A DNA stretch of 64,000 nt from UTCHB3 sp002050155 (GTDB lineage: Bacteria; Bacteroidota; Ignavibacteria; Ignavibacteriales; Ignavibacteriaceae), in assembly GCA_030584105.1 (NCBI GenBank), contig CP129491.1, forward strand, positions 2,542,001-2,606,000, written 5' to 3'. Every line of letters starts with the position of its first letter. Position 1 is the first letter of the stretch. Below, piece by piece: positions 41,276 through 50,742 of the stretch. The position numbers and the translations under genes were made by a program. The notes below the pieces were generated by a model. That model was not told the DNA's origin. It ran no database searches and saw nothing but the letters and a program-made list of their open reading frames with translations.

Positions 41276-43354
41276 ATGCTAAATAAAATCGTTAATATAC
41301 TTGTCGTTCTTACAATCACAACCTCAGTGTTTGCACAGGCGCCAAGAGCAAAAATATACGCCGAACCGATGTCTGAACACAGATTAGAGACATTAGGTTT
41401 GAGTACCAATTCCGTCTCATCGGGAATAAAAGTTACGGCAGTCGGAACTTACTGGTATTTTTCACCGAGAAATATCGCCAATTCACTTTCGATCACCGAC
41501 TTTAGCTTTACACTGTTAAGCCAACCGTCAGGATCTACAGCTGCAATAGAACCACTTCTGCCTACAATGGTAGGTCTGAAGCCGGATGTTGCCGGGAATT
41601 ACGAAGTAAAACTCTCAATCACCACCTCCGGAGGCACGCACGATACAACCGTTACATTTCTCGCCGGCAACTATGTTGGTGTCGGTAAATTTGACGGTGT
41701 GAACGGGTCGTTCCCTAAATGTATGACCTGCCACTCATCCGATCCTAAATTTTCAACAATATTTGATAAATGGCAGGCTTCCGGTCACGGGCAGACACTT
41801 AAGAAATTAATTAACAAACCGGGTTTCTTCCCCGCACAGTGCCTGAAATGCCATACAACGGGCACCGACCACAACCTGCAAGCCTCGAACAAAGGTTTTG
41901 ATGATATAGCCGCTCAGATTGGCTATACATACACCGGACCGGGCTTCGGGAAGTGGGATACACTTAAAGCCGCAGGCTCGGGTGCATTAGTTAACTTAGC
42001 GAATGTGGGTTGCGAGATGTGCCACGGAACCGGCAGCCAGCACGCAGCTGCGCCTTCAAAAGAAACGATAGCAATCAGCTACGACGGCGGGCTTTGCCAA
42101 AGATGCCACGATGAACCACCTGAGTCGAATACTTTCCTTGAGTATGAACTCAGCGGGCACGCTACTCCATACTGGTCAAATTCTTTCGCACAAGGACCCG
42201 CAGCTCAGAACAACTCGCTCACCAACTGTGTTCGTTGCCACGACGCAAAAGGATTTATAAACTACTCGTATGACAGAACCACCAATTCCACCGGTTGGAC
42301 ACAAGCGAACCAGGATAGAATCAGTTGCTCTGCCTGCCACGATCCGCACGGTTCGGGCAATATGGCAAGCCTTAGGTTCTCACCGGCTTCGGGAGATACT
42401 CTCGCTAACGGATACAACTATACTGCAAGAGCGAACGGCGCAGGTAAACTCTGCATGAGCTGCCACAAGTCGCATTATAACAATGAAACCTATGTTCCGA
42501 CAGGAAACATTCCCTCGTACTGGGGGCCTCACCATTCGTCGCAAACCGATATGCTGCTGGGTCAGAACGCTGCTAAGTTTGGCAACACTTCATACCCCTC
42601 GAGCCAGGTGCACAGCATGCTCGAAAATCAGTGCGTTGACTGCCACATGGCGGAAACCGACTCACCGGAAAATAAGAACAAAGTCGGCGGGCACACCTGG
42701 AGAATGAGCAACCCCGCTACAGGTTACGATAATGTGAAAAATTGCTGGACCTGCCACGGCTCGATTAATTCGTTCGATGATATTATCGCCGGCGGTGACT
42801 ATGACAATAACGGCGTTACAGAATCGTTCCGGAAAGAAATTGACGGGCTGCTGAGGCTTCTGAGAATCCAGCTGCCGCCTGTTGGTATTGATTCTATTTC
42901 ATACACTATGATAAACGCCAACAATAACCTGAACGAAAGAAAAGGTTTCTGGAATTATCAGTTAGTTGCTTACGATGGTTCAAGAGGCGTGCACAACCCG
43001 CAGTATGCAGTTGCTGTGCTGCAACAGTCGATTATTGCGCTCGGCGGAAACATTACCAATGTGTATGAGCCGAAACCTGAAACCTTGCCACAGGCACTGG
43101 GCTTGGATCAGAACTATCCAAATCCATTCAACCCGGAAACCAAAATATCTTTTGCGCTTCCGACCGATGGTCAGGTTTCGCTGAAAGTATATGATGCAAG
43201 CGGCGTTGAAGTTGCCACTTTGGTAAACAAAGATATGACAGCCGGTTTGCACAGTGTATATTTCAATGCAGCCACGCTGCCTTCAGGGATTTATTTCTAC
43301 CGTCTTAGCTATGGTACGCAAGCTATAACTAAGAAAATGGTGTTGTTAAAGTAA
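41276..43354 (+). CDS. Secreted nine-haem cytochrome c with T9SS sorting domain
   Basis: A 692-residue exported c-type cytochrome. It has a signal peptide (ILVVLTITTSVFAQA), an Ig-like N-terminal domain (about 30-135) and nine CxxCH haem sites: CMTCH, CLKCH, CEMCH, CQRCH, CVRCH, CSACH, CMSCH, CVDCH and CWTCH. Extra His residues suited as distal ligands occur in patterns such as ASGHGQTL and ELSGHATPYW. A T9SS sorting domain closes it (QNYPNPFNPETKISF to KKMVLLK), so it should be delivered to the cell surface. I infer a role in extracellular or outer-membrane electron transfer. A sigma-54 promoter precedes it and a double terminator follows. Confidence 0.9.
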   Translation: MLNKIVNILVVLTITTSVFAQAPRAKIYAEPMSEHRLETLGLSTNSVSSGIKVTAVGTYWYFSPRNIANSLSITDFSFTLLSQPSGSTAAIEPLLPTMVGLKPDVAGNYEVKLSITTSGGTHDTTVTFLAGNYVGVGKFDGVNGSFPKCMTCHSSDPKFSTIFDKWQASGHGQTLKKLINKPGFFPAQCLKCHTTGTDHNLQASNKGFDDIAAQIGYTYTGPGFGKWDTLKAAGSGALVNLANVGCEMCHGTGSQHAAAPSKETIAISYDGGLCQRCHDEPPESNTFLEYELSGHATPYWSNSFAQGPAAQNNSLTNCVRCHDAKGFINYSYDRTTNSTGWTQANQDRISCSACHDPHGSGNMASLRFSPASGDTLANGYNYTARANGAGKLCMSCHKSHYNNETYVPTGNIPSYWGPHHSSQTDMLLGQNAAKFGNTSYPSSQVHSMLENQCVDCHMAETDSPENKNKVGGHTWRMSNPATGYDNVKNCWTCHGSINSFDDIIAGGDYDNNGVTESFRKEIDGLLRLLRIQLPPVGIDSISYTMINANNNLNERKGFWNYQLVAYDGSRGVHNPQYAVAVLQQSIIALGGNITNVYEPKPETLPQALGLDQNYPNPFNPETKISFALPTDGQVSLKVYDASGVEVATLVNKDMTAGLHSVYFNAATLPSGIYFYRLSYGTQAITKKMVLLK

Positions 43355-43368
43355 AAAGATGTGTCGAT

Positions 43369-43447
43369 GATGGGAAGGGTTTCTCCTTCCCATCACGCAT
43401 ATTACACGGAGTTAAAGCTGCTCTTCAGGGGGAGAGCAGCTTTTTTT
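43369..43447 (+). terminator. Tandem hairpins terminating the cytochrome transcript
   Basis: First hairpin GATGGGAAGG-GTTTCT-CCTTCCCATC at 43369-43394 (10-bp stem). Second hairpin AAAGCTGCTCT-loop-AGAGCAGCTTT at 43414-43443 (11-bp stem) runs into a T tract to 43447: a classical rho-independent terminator. Confidence 0.85.
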
Positions 43448-43449
43448 GT

Positions 43450-43839
43450 TTAAATTTTTTTTATCAACCCGGGCGAAATTTGCCTGCTATCGGTTATCAC
43501 ATCATACAGAAAACTGATTGCTTCAGCGTGGTTTTTAGCGTCCAAAAAGTCTTTCAGGGGTTTTCCCTCCACGGTTAAACCGCTTTTCAGAAAGAACGCC
43601 GTTTCACCTTGAGTTAACGAACTTCCTTCAATAGCATTTGAGTTATAAGTCCATTCGATCAGTAATTTTTCCTCAATGGTTTTCCAAAGGTCGCCTTCAA
43701 TGGGCTTTTTCGTGTCGATTTCTTCCCGAAGTTTCTCCGCAAGGTTCAGCGACTTTTTCAGAAGATGGTCATTCGGCACCGTGTAGATGTGTCGGGTATC
43801 TTCAGAAATCTTGTGCTGTTTTAATGGTTCGTTTTCCAT
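43450..43839 (-). pseudogene. Truncated Fic-family protein (inhibitory N-terminus only)
   Basis: The 129-residue frame matches the N-terminal part of a class II Fic AMP-transferase. It includes the inhibitory-helix motif (S/T)xxxE(G/N), seen as NSNAIEGSSLTQGE, and continues through LKDFLDAKNHAEAISFL. It stops at ISPGLIKKI, just where the Fic core with the catalytic HPFxxGNGR motif should begin. No such motif is found in any frame nearby; instead the cytochrome terminator abuts the stop. I read this as a deletion remnant. A stand-alone inhibitory module cannot be ruled out. Confidence 0.75.
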
Positions 43840-44198
43840 TGAGTTAATTGTCTAAAAATTTACGGTATTCACATTAAATAGGGTAATTGCGGTAATCGCT
43901 GCACTTCCGCCCTTCAAAGCAGACCATGCCGGGGTTAATATCTCAATACAATTACACATAAACCGGCAATTATATTCACGCAAATATATGTAATTATATC
44001 TGCACCATGTCAGCAACAAATCAGCACCATGTCAGCAACAAATCAGGAACTTTTTTCTTTACACAGGGGGCGTTAAATAGAATAACCAAATTTTCCCCCT
44101 TTTTGTATCCAAAATATTGATAAATTTGAAGCGAACAATTATATCAAATCGGAAAATTGGAGAAAAATCTCCCCAAAAGAACCGGAGAAAGTTAGAGA
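43840..44198. repeat. Gene-free 359 bp with 22-bp tandem repeat
   Basis: The only structure I see is GCACCATGTCAGCAACAAAT repeated at 44002 and 44024 (22-bp period). The promoter of the porV-like gene must lie here, but no boxes are clear. Confidence 0.6.
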
Positions 44199-45227
44199 AT
44201 GGCAAAAAGAAGCCTTTTAGCACTGATTTTTATCGTTTTTTGTACACAATTTATTCAACCACAGACCGTTATCGGCAAGTATGCAGGTGAGTTCCTCGCT
44301 ATTGGTGTGGGCGGAAGACCACTTGGGATGGGAGGCGCATTCACTGCTATAGCGGATGATATTACCGCCGCTTACTACAACCCTGCAGGATTGGCGCAGA
44401 TGGATTACCCCCAACTCTCGCTGATGCACGACCAAAGGTACGGAAATCTTGTAAGCTATAATTATGCCGCCGTTGGAATTCCTTACGGCAAAGACTTCAC
44501 CTTTGCAGTATCGGCACTTCGATTGGCGGTTGACGGAATTTACGATACCCGTGAAGCACTTTATGATGCAAACGGTGACGGCATTCTGGATATCCGCACG
44601 AACGATAAGTTAGATTATTCAAAAATTAAGGAATTTTCGAACCAGGACTGGGCTTTCTATCTTTCTGCCGCAAAAAGAATTGATGATAAACTGATGGTCG
44701 GTGCAAACTTCAAAGTTATCCGGAGGGATATTGCAGAGTTTGGCGCAACAGGAATCGGGTTTGATATCGGTGCGATGTATCGCGCAACAGACCAACTGAT
44801 GCTTGGCGCTTCTGTGCAGGATGTTACCACCACTTTAGTAGCATGGAGCACAGGAAGAAACGAGCTTATCACCCCAACACTTAAATTAGGCGCTGCTTAT
44901 TCAGTCTCTCTGCTGGGCGGTGTGCTTTTGCCCACCGTTGATTTTGACCTCCGGTTTGAAGGGCGAAAATACGCCTCAACTTTTAATGTGGGGCCCGTTT
45001 CCGTTGATCCGCATGTCGGTTTTGAATATAACTTCAAAAACATTGTTTCCGTTCGTGCGGGTTACAACGATGTGAAGCAGTTCACCGTAGGAGCGGGTAT
45101 TAAACTTCCAAAACTGAATATCGACTATTCTTTCGCAAGGTTTAATATGTCTGAAGACGACAGGCTGCCGGATTCGCACAGAATTTCGATCACTCTTACA
45201 CTTGAAGAGCCGAGGTTTAAGAGATAA
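44199..45227 (+). CDS. PorV/PorQ-family outer-membrane protein
   Basis: A 342-residue protein of the PorV/PorQ (UPF0164) family of outer-membrane barrels. It has a signal peptide (LLALIFIVFCTQFIQPQ) and the diagnostic family start FLAIGVGGRPLGMGGAFTAIADD followed by AAYYNPAGLAQ. The rest alternates beta strands typical of a 14-stranded FadL-like barrel (SYNYAAVGIPYGKDF, VGANFKVIRRD, MLGASVQDV, VRAGYNDVKQFTVGAGI). In T9SS organisms PorV shuttles cargo to the sortase at the outer membrane, so this gene fits with the three sorting-domain proteins here; whether it is PorV itself or a paralogue is open. Its 3' end is duplicated downstream. Confidence 0.82.
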   Translation: MAKRSLLALIFIVFCTQFIQPQTVIGKYAGEFLAIGVGGRPLGMGGAFTAIADDITAAYYNPAGLAQMDYPQLSLMHDQRYGNLVSYNYAAVGIPYGKDFTFAVSALRLAVDGIYDTREALYDANGDGILDIRTNDKLDYSKIKEFSNQDWAFYLSAAKRIDDKLMVGANFKVIRRDIAEFGATGIGFDIGAMYRATDQLMLGASVQDVTTTLVAWSTGRNELITPTLKLGAAYSVSLLGGVLLPTVDFDLRFEGRKYASTFNVGPVSVDPHVGFEYNFKNIVSVRAGYNDVKQFTVGAGIKLPKLNIDYSFARFNMSEDDRLPDSHRISITLTLEEPRFKR

Positions 45228-45302
45228 TCCATAGTTTCCGGTGGCTGCCTTTTCCGCGATGGTTGAACCGGCGCCTGAAGAGCCGGGATTTAAGAGATAA
45301 TC
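45202..45302 (+). repeat. Duplicated 3' end of the porV-like gene
   Basis: The last codons (TTGAAGAGCCGAGG...AAGAGATAATC from 45202) recur from 45275 with the same stop (CTGAAGAGCCGGGATTTAAG then AGATAATC), offset 73 bp, in the +1 frame. Confidence 0.8.
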
Positions 45303-45991
45303 TGTAAGCGGCGCATACCGGAATTTATTGAACTCCGATAAATTATACCGGGATGGAGCGCGCAAACTGAAACAATTTGTTTTGCGTTTCATCCCTTTTT
45401 TTTATTTTCAATCAGTCAACCGGAAACACTCCCTTTCTCCGTCGCCTTAAAGCGCCAAGCGGCTAAGTCAAGAACCCTAACCAGTCAAGTCAAAAACAAA
45501 GATTCCCTGAAGTCAGTCCGGCAACAACTTTCTATTCCGTCGCTTTAAAGCGCCAACCGGCGAAGTCAAGAACCCTAACCGGTCAAGTCAAAAACAAAAA
45601 TTCCCTGAAGTCAGTCCGGCAACAACTTTCCATTCCGTCGCCTTAAAGCGCCAACCGGCGAAGTCAAGAGCCCTAACCGGTCAATTACCCCACCAAAAAA
45701 GTACCTCAGAGCCGCACAAATAATCCCCCGGCACTTCAAAAAAAGCCCCCAAAAGCGCCCCAAAACCCGCCAACAAACCGGCACATCAACCCTTCAAAGG
45801 GGTTAAAATCCGCTCATCACATACCGGGCATAAAACCTCCTTTTTCGGGCGTGTTTTACACAACCTTTTTCACTTTTTTCGGTCTAAACTAAGAAAAAAC
45901 AACCCGGACTTATTATCGTTCGGCACGGAGCAAATTTGACTGAAACTTTTTTCGGTCTAAACTAAGAAAAAACAACCCGGACACACACTTG
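45228..45991. repeat. Gene-free 764 bp with 98-bp tandem repeat and 73-bp-spaced repeat
   Basis: A 98-bp unit beginning CGTCGC(C/T)TTAAAGCGCCAA starts at 45440, 45538 and 45636 (about 2.5 copies to 45683). Closer to the next gene, ACTTTTTTCGGTCTAAACTA...CCCGGAC occurs at 45872 and 45945 (38 bp, 73-bp offset). The second copy ends just before the ATG at 45992, so this repeat pair may carry the promoter or 5' leader twice. Confidence 0.8.
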
Positions 45992-48640
45992 ATGAGAAAG
46001 ACACTTTTTTTACAAGCCACATTGATGGTTATCCTGTTGGTTTCTGCCGGTGCAGCAAACAAGCCAAAGGATTTAACAATCTCCAAAACAACGGTACCCA
46101 TAAAAATTGACGGGGTGCTCGACGAAGATATCTGGAAAGAGATGCCCCTGCTGGATTTCATACAACGCGACCCTGAAGAGGGAAAACCTGCCACACAAAA
46201 AACCGCCGTGAAGCTTGCTTACGACGATGAAGCTTTCTACCTTGCGGCTTATTGTTATGATACAAGCCCCGACTCCATCGTCTCTGTTCTCGCAAGAAAG
46301 GACGAATGGATACAGTCAGACTATTTCATGCTTTTTCTTGACCCTTATTTTGACAAACGCTCCGGGTTCTATTTTTACATCACCCCGAGTGGTGCGGTCG
46401 GCGACGGCACACTCTACAATGCCGACTGGGATGAAAGCTCGTGGAACGGCGTGTGGGACGCAAAATCAACACGAACATCACAAGGCTGGTGCTTAGAAAT
46501 GCGAATACCCTTCTCGCAACTTCGATTCACAAAGCGGGAAAATATGACCTGGGGGATCAATTTCAAGCGAAAAATTACGCGAAACGCGGAGGAAAGCTAC
46601 TACATTCTGATGAAAAAGAACGAAAGCGGGTTTGTTTCACGGTTTGCCGAACTCAGCGGATTCGGAGAGATAGGTTCAACCGCTAATCTGGAAGTGCTGC
46701 CATATCTTGTTCAAAAGGCACAGTATCTTATTCACGACGAAAACGACCCCTTCTACAAAGGAAGCCAGTACAAAACGAGTTTTGGCGCTGACCTTAAATG
46801 GGGAATAAACAGCAATTTAACGCTTGATTTAACGGTAAACCCCGACTTTGGTCAGGTGGAGGTTGACCCTGCCGTGCTTAATCTTTCCGCATTCGAGACT
46901 TTTTACGATGAAAAGCGCCCATTCTTTATTGAAGGCTCAAACCTTCTTTCGTTCGGGTACGGCGGTGTGAACAACAACTGGGCATTCAACTGGAGCAGCT
47001 CAAACATGTTTTACTCACGCAGAATCGGCAAAACCCCATTGGGGCAACCCGCACCCGGAGATTATGTAGATTACCCGACAGAAACCACGATACTTGGCGC
47101 TGCCAAACTAACGGGAAAAATCGCCGACGGGTGGTCGATTTACGCATTAAATGCGGTAACAGGCTCGATGGATGCACGGTCGTTTTCCGGGGGAACCATC
47201 ACCGGGAAAGAAGTGGAGCCGTTGGCAAACTCGACGGTTATCCGCTCACTTAAAGAGTTTGATAAATCGCGATATGGCTTAGGGTTTATGGGCACTTCTC
47301 TTTTCCACTCTTTCGATGACCAAAGCCTGAAGAACTATTTCAGCAGTAACTCATATTCTGCCGGGATCGATGGGTGGGTTACACTTGATAAAGACAATGT
47401 CTATGTAATGAACGGCTATTTTGTCTATTCAGGCATAAACGGAAGCAAAGACTACATCACGGATATTCAAAAAAGACCCTCGCACTATTTCCAAAGACCG
47501 GACAGAAACAACAACAAGTTGGATACCAACGCCACTTCACTTAACGGGTGGACGGGCAGAGTTACGATGAACAAACAGTCGGGTGATTTTTACCTGAACG
47601 CTGCCGTTGGTGCTATCTCGCCCGGATATGATGTGAACGACCTTGGCATTACTTTCGGAACCGACAGGATCAACGGGCACTTGGTTTTAGGCTACAGAAA
47701 CTATGACATTAATTCATGGTCAAGGGGGAGAAGCATCTATTTTTCATACTTCAAAACAATGAATTTCGACGGCGAATCAACAGGAAGCGGCTTTTTCTCA
47801 AACGGCGCTGTAAGGCTTCTGAACTTCTACTCGTTAAGATACAATTTTGCATTTGATTTTGATAAAATCTCCCCTGAACTTACACGAGGCGGTGTTAAGG
47901 TTAAATCACCCGGAGGCTACAGTGGTGCGGTTGGATTTTCAACCGACCAAAGAAAAGATATAACCATCGACGGTGATTTCTTCTATGGCGGGGATAAGCT
48001 CGGAAGCAACGACTACGAAATTCAAATCGGCGCCTCATGGCGGGCAGGCGAAGCCCTCAGGCTTTCATTTTCACCCGGATATTCAATGAACTACAACAAA
48101 ACGCAGTGGGTAAGTAACATTGATGACCCTGCAGCCGTTAACACACTCGGCACAAGACATGTGTTTGCATACTTAGACCAAAAAACCCTTTATGCTACAA
48201 TTCGTTTGGACTATACCTTCACCCCAACGATGAGCCTGCAGCTTTATGCGCAGCCTTTTATTTCAATCGGGAAATATTCAGAGTTCAAAGAATTAGAAAA
48301 AGGGGGCACGATGGACTACACACTCTATGGCACAAAAGGAACGCAAATAAGCTATGATGAGCCGAACGGTGTTTATGTGATTGACCCCGGAAACGGGAAC
48401 GGGTTCGGGATTGGCAACCCCGATTTTAACTTCAAATCTTTGCGGCTGAATGTGATATACCGGTGGGAATTTATGCCCGGTTCAACCCTCTTTTTAGTAT
48501 GGACACACGACAGAACCAACTTTGAAGACCCGGGGCAGTTCCGTTTCGGTAACAGTTTCAAGAACCTTATAAACAGTGAGGCAAACAATATTCTTATGGC
48601 TAAACTGACCTGGTGGTTCAACGCTTCAAGGTGGCTGTAG
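45992..48640 (+). CDS. DUF5916 outer-membrane protein with CBM9-like domain
   Basis: An 882-residue exported protein; the ATG at 45992 is preferred to the TTG at 45989. A signal peptide (LFLQATLMVILLVSAGA) is followed by a carbohydrate-binding-family-9-like domain (about 25-215: IKIDGVLDEDIWKE, AVKLAYDDEAFYLAAYCYD, LEMRIPFSQLRF, WGINFKRKI). The large DUF5916 region follows with its signature VNPDFGQVEVDPAVLNLSAF and DEKRPFFIEGSNLL. The C-terminal half is strongly beta-stranded and probably forms an outer-membrane barrel (ending LTWWFNASRWL). Function of the family is unknown; carbohydrate binding at the surface is an inference from the N-terminal domain. Confidence 0.88.
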   Translation: MRKTLFLQATLMVILLVSAGAANKPKDLTISKTTVPIKIDGVLDEDIWKEMPLLDFIQRDPEEGKPATQKTAVKLAYDDEAFYLAAYCYDTSPDSIVSVLARKDEWIQSDYFMLFLDPYFDKRSGFYFYITPSGAVGDGTLYNADWDESSWNGVWDAKSTRTSQGWCLEMRIPFSQLRFTKRENMTWGINFKRKITRNAEESYYILMKKNESGFVSRFAELSGFGEIGSTANLEVLPYLVQKAQYLIHDENDPFYKGSQYKTSFGADLKWGINSNLTLDLTVNPDFGQVEVDPAVLNLSAFETFYDEKRPFFIEGSNLLSFGYGGVNNNWAFNWSSSNMFYSRRIGKTPLGQPAPGDYVDYPTETTILGAAKLTGKIADGWSIYALNAVTGSMDARSFSGGTITGKEVEPLANSTVIRSLKEFDKSRYGLGFMGTSLFHSFDDQSLKNYFSSNSYSAGIDGWVTLDKDNVYVMNGYFVYSGINGSKDYITDIQKRPSHYFQRPDRNNNKLDTNATSLNGWTGRVTMNKQSGDFYLNAAVGAISPGYDVNDLGITFGTDRINGHLVLGYRNYDINSWSRGRSIYFSYFKTMNFDGESTGSGFFSNGAVRLLNFYSLRYNFAFDFDKISPELTRGGVKVKSPGGYSGAVGFSTDQRKDITIDGDFFYGGDKLGSNDYEIQIGASWRAGEALRLSFSPGYSMNYNKTQWVSNIDDPAAVNTLGTRHVFAYLDQKTLYATIRLDYTFTPTMSLQLYAQPFISIGKYSEFKELEKGGTMDYTLYGTKGTQISYDEPNGVYVIDPGNGNGFGIGNPDFNFKSLRLNVIYRWEFMPGSTLFLVWTHDRTNFEDPGQFRFGNSFKNLINSEANNILMAKLTWWFNASRWL

Positions 48641-48739
48641 GGTGTAACCACCCGGACCACCCCGGTCACTCCTAAAAACTTCGATACTGAACCAATGGTT
48701 TAATATTGTTGTTATAACATCTATTAAACATTTAATATT

Positions 48740-48770
48740 GCCGTTTGTAACAATTACAGTTGCAAACGGC
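48740..48770. terminator. Strong hairpin after the DUF5916 gene
   Basis: GCCGTTTGTAAC at 48740-48751 pairs with GTTGCAAACGGC at 48759-48770 (12-bp stem, one G-T pair, seven-base loop). No T tract follows, so it may be a non-canonical terminator or a regulatory hairpin in the leader of the ABC gene. Confidence 0.45.
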
Positions 48771-48820
48771 GATTGATTATCGATCTTTAAAGTCGAAGTT
48801 TTTAGAATTTCCGGAAACGA

Positions 48821-50566
48821 ATGAAGAATCTTTTAGCGCTTAAAAAATATTTTGCAAGGTATAAAAAAGCAATATTTTCGGGGATATTGTTCATAGTTTT
48901 ATCAAATCTTTTCAGTGTTTATGTCCCTTTGCTGATTAAAGATTCACTGAATGATCTTCAGCAGGGGGTGGCTCACCACAAGCTGTATCAATACGCAATT
49001 TTAATCGTTGGTTCCACGCTTATTTCCGGTTCATTTCGGTTTATGATTCGGCAGACGATCATAGTAATCTCGCGCAGGATAGAATACGACCTTCGTCAGG
49101 ATTTTTGGGAGCACATCCAAAGCCTTTCTTATCGCTTTTTCCAGAACTACTCGACCGGCAATTTAATGGCACACGCCACGAACGACATAAGTGCGGTGCG
49201 CCAGTTCGTGGGGCCCGCTGTAATGTACTCGATCGACACAACAGTGCGGATTCTGATTGTAGTAACCATCATGTCCGTGATTAGTTGGGAAGTGGCGCTG
49301 TGGTGTTTATTGCCACTTCCTTTGCTCTCTTTTTTGATCTACAAAGTGGGTGAAAAGGTACATAAACGGTTCACGCTGATTCAGGAGAAATTTTCCGACC
49401 TCACCACGCGTGCGCAGGAGAACTTCTCGGGCATTCGTGTGATAAAATCGTATGTATCTGAAGAGAGAGAAGCCGAAACCTTTGAAAAGGAAAACGAGGA
49501 ATACCTCGTCAGAAACATGAATCTGGTGCGGATACAGGCGCTTTTTCAGCCGACACTTTTTTTGATAACGGGGCTTTCGGTAATAATTGCGATACTGGTC
49601 GGCGGAAACATGGTCATCGAGGGTCGGTTGCTAATCGGTGATGTAACCGCAATAGTAATTTACCTTGGTATCCTGATTTGGCCCATGATAGCATTCGGTT
49701 GGGTCATAAATATGATTCAGCAGGCGGGGGCGAGCATGTTGCGCCTGAACAACATCTTTGCAATAAAAACTGAAATAGAAGATGTGCCGCAGGGTGCCGG
49801 CAGAATATCCGAAATTAAGGGCGGAATTGAGCTGCGCAATGTGTCTTTCCGTTACGGTGAAAACCTTCCTTGGGTGTTGCAAAACCTGAACTTAACCATA
49901 CCGGCGGGGAGCACACTGGCGCTTATGGGCTCAACCGGCAGCGGAAAAACGACGCTGATTAACCTGATTCCAAGGCTTTTTGATGTTACCGAGGGGGAAG
50001 TGTTGATCGACGGGGTCAACATCAAAGATATTTCGCTTAAAACCCTTCGTGAGGCTATAGGCGTTGTGCCGCAGGAGGCTTTTCTGTTTTCCGATTCACT
50101 TTTGAACAACATTTCCTACGGCAACACTTCCGTTGGCTTGGAAGAACTGAAAAGAAAAGCCGATATCGCTCAATTCACAAAAGATGTGAAAGGCTTCCCC
50201 GACGGGTTCGAAACGATTGTCGGCGAGCGGGGAATAACGCTTTCCGGTGGGCAGAAACAGAGGGCGGCGTTGACCCGTGCGTTGGTTACTGAACCGAAAA
50301 TTTTGATTCTTGATGACTCTTTCTCCGCCGTGGATACAGGCACCGAAGAGGATATTCTGAACCGATTGAGGGAGTTTATGCACCAACGAACCACAATTAT
50401 GATCAGCCACAGAGTTTCTACGGTGAAAAATGCGGATAAAATTGTGGTGCTGGAAAACGGCAGGATCGCCGAAGAAGGCTCGCACGAAGAGCTTATTGAA
50501 CAAAACGGTATTTACGCCGGAATCTACGGCAGGCAGCTGTTGGAGCAGGAAATTGAACAGATTTGA
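48821..50566 (+). CDS. ABC exporter subunit 1 (degenerate ATPase site)
   Basis: Half-transporter of 581 residues: six transmembrane helices (about 15-300) then an ATP-binding domain. Walker A is GSTGSGKTTLINL, the Q-loop region VVPQEAFLFSD, the signature LSGGQKQRAALTRAL and Walker B ILILDDSFSAVD. The residue after the Walker B Asp is Asp instead of the catalytic Glu, while the H-loop His is present (ISHRVST). In heterodimeric exporters such as TM287/288 and BmrCD one subunit has exactly this change. The partner is the next gene, and together they should form a multidrug or lipid exporter in the inner membrane; substrate unknown. Confidence 0.9.
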   Translation: MKNLLALKKYFARYKKAIFSGILFIVLSNLFSVYVPLLIKDSLNDLQQGVAHHKLYQYAILIVGSTLISGSFRFMIRQTIIVISRRIEYDLRQDFWEHIQSLSYRFFQNYSTGNLMAHATNDISAVRQFVGPAVMYSIDTTVRILIVVTIMSVISWEVALWCLLPLPLLSFLIYKVGEKVHKRFTLIQEKFSDLTTRAQENFSGIRVIKSYVSEEREAETFEKENEEYLVRNMNLVRIQALFQPTLFLITGLSVIIAILVGGNMVIEGRLLIGDVTAIVIYLGILIWPMIAFGWVINMIQQAGASMLRLNNIFAIKTEIEDVPQGAGRISEIKGGIELRNVSFRYGENLPWVLQNLNLTIPAGSTLALMGSTGSGKTTLINLIPRLFDVTEGEVLIDGVNIKDISLKTLREAIGVVPQEAFLFSDSLLNNISYGNTSVGLEELKRKADIAQFTKDVKGFPDGFETIVGERGITLSGGQKQRAALTRALVTEPKILILDDSFSAVDTGTEEDILNRLREFMHQRTTIMISHRVSTVKNADKIVVLENGRIAEEGSHEELIEQNGIYAGIYGRQLLEQEIEQI

Positions 50567-50715
50567 AACCGTTTTGGGCAATTCAACCGGACGAACGAAG
50601 CAGTGAAAAAATTGAAGCAGAAAAAAGCACAAATTTGAAACGGTTTTTGGCAATTCAGCCGGATGAACGAAGCAGTGAAAAAATTGAAGCAGAAAAAAGC
50701 ACAAATTTGAAACGG
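50561..50715 (+). repeat. 72-bp tandem repeat between the ABC genes
   Basis: The unit starting ATTTGAAAC(C/G)G recurs at 50561, 50633 and 50705 with a 72-bp period. The first copy starts inside the last codons and stop of the first ABC gene (ATT TGA), so the gene's 3' end belongs to the repeat. Confidence 0.9.
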
Positions 50716-50742
50716 AAAGAAAACAGGTAAAAATTAAAAATA

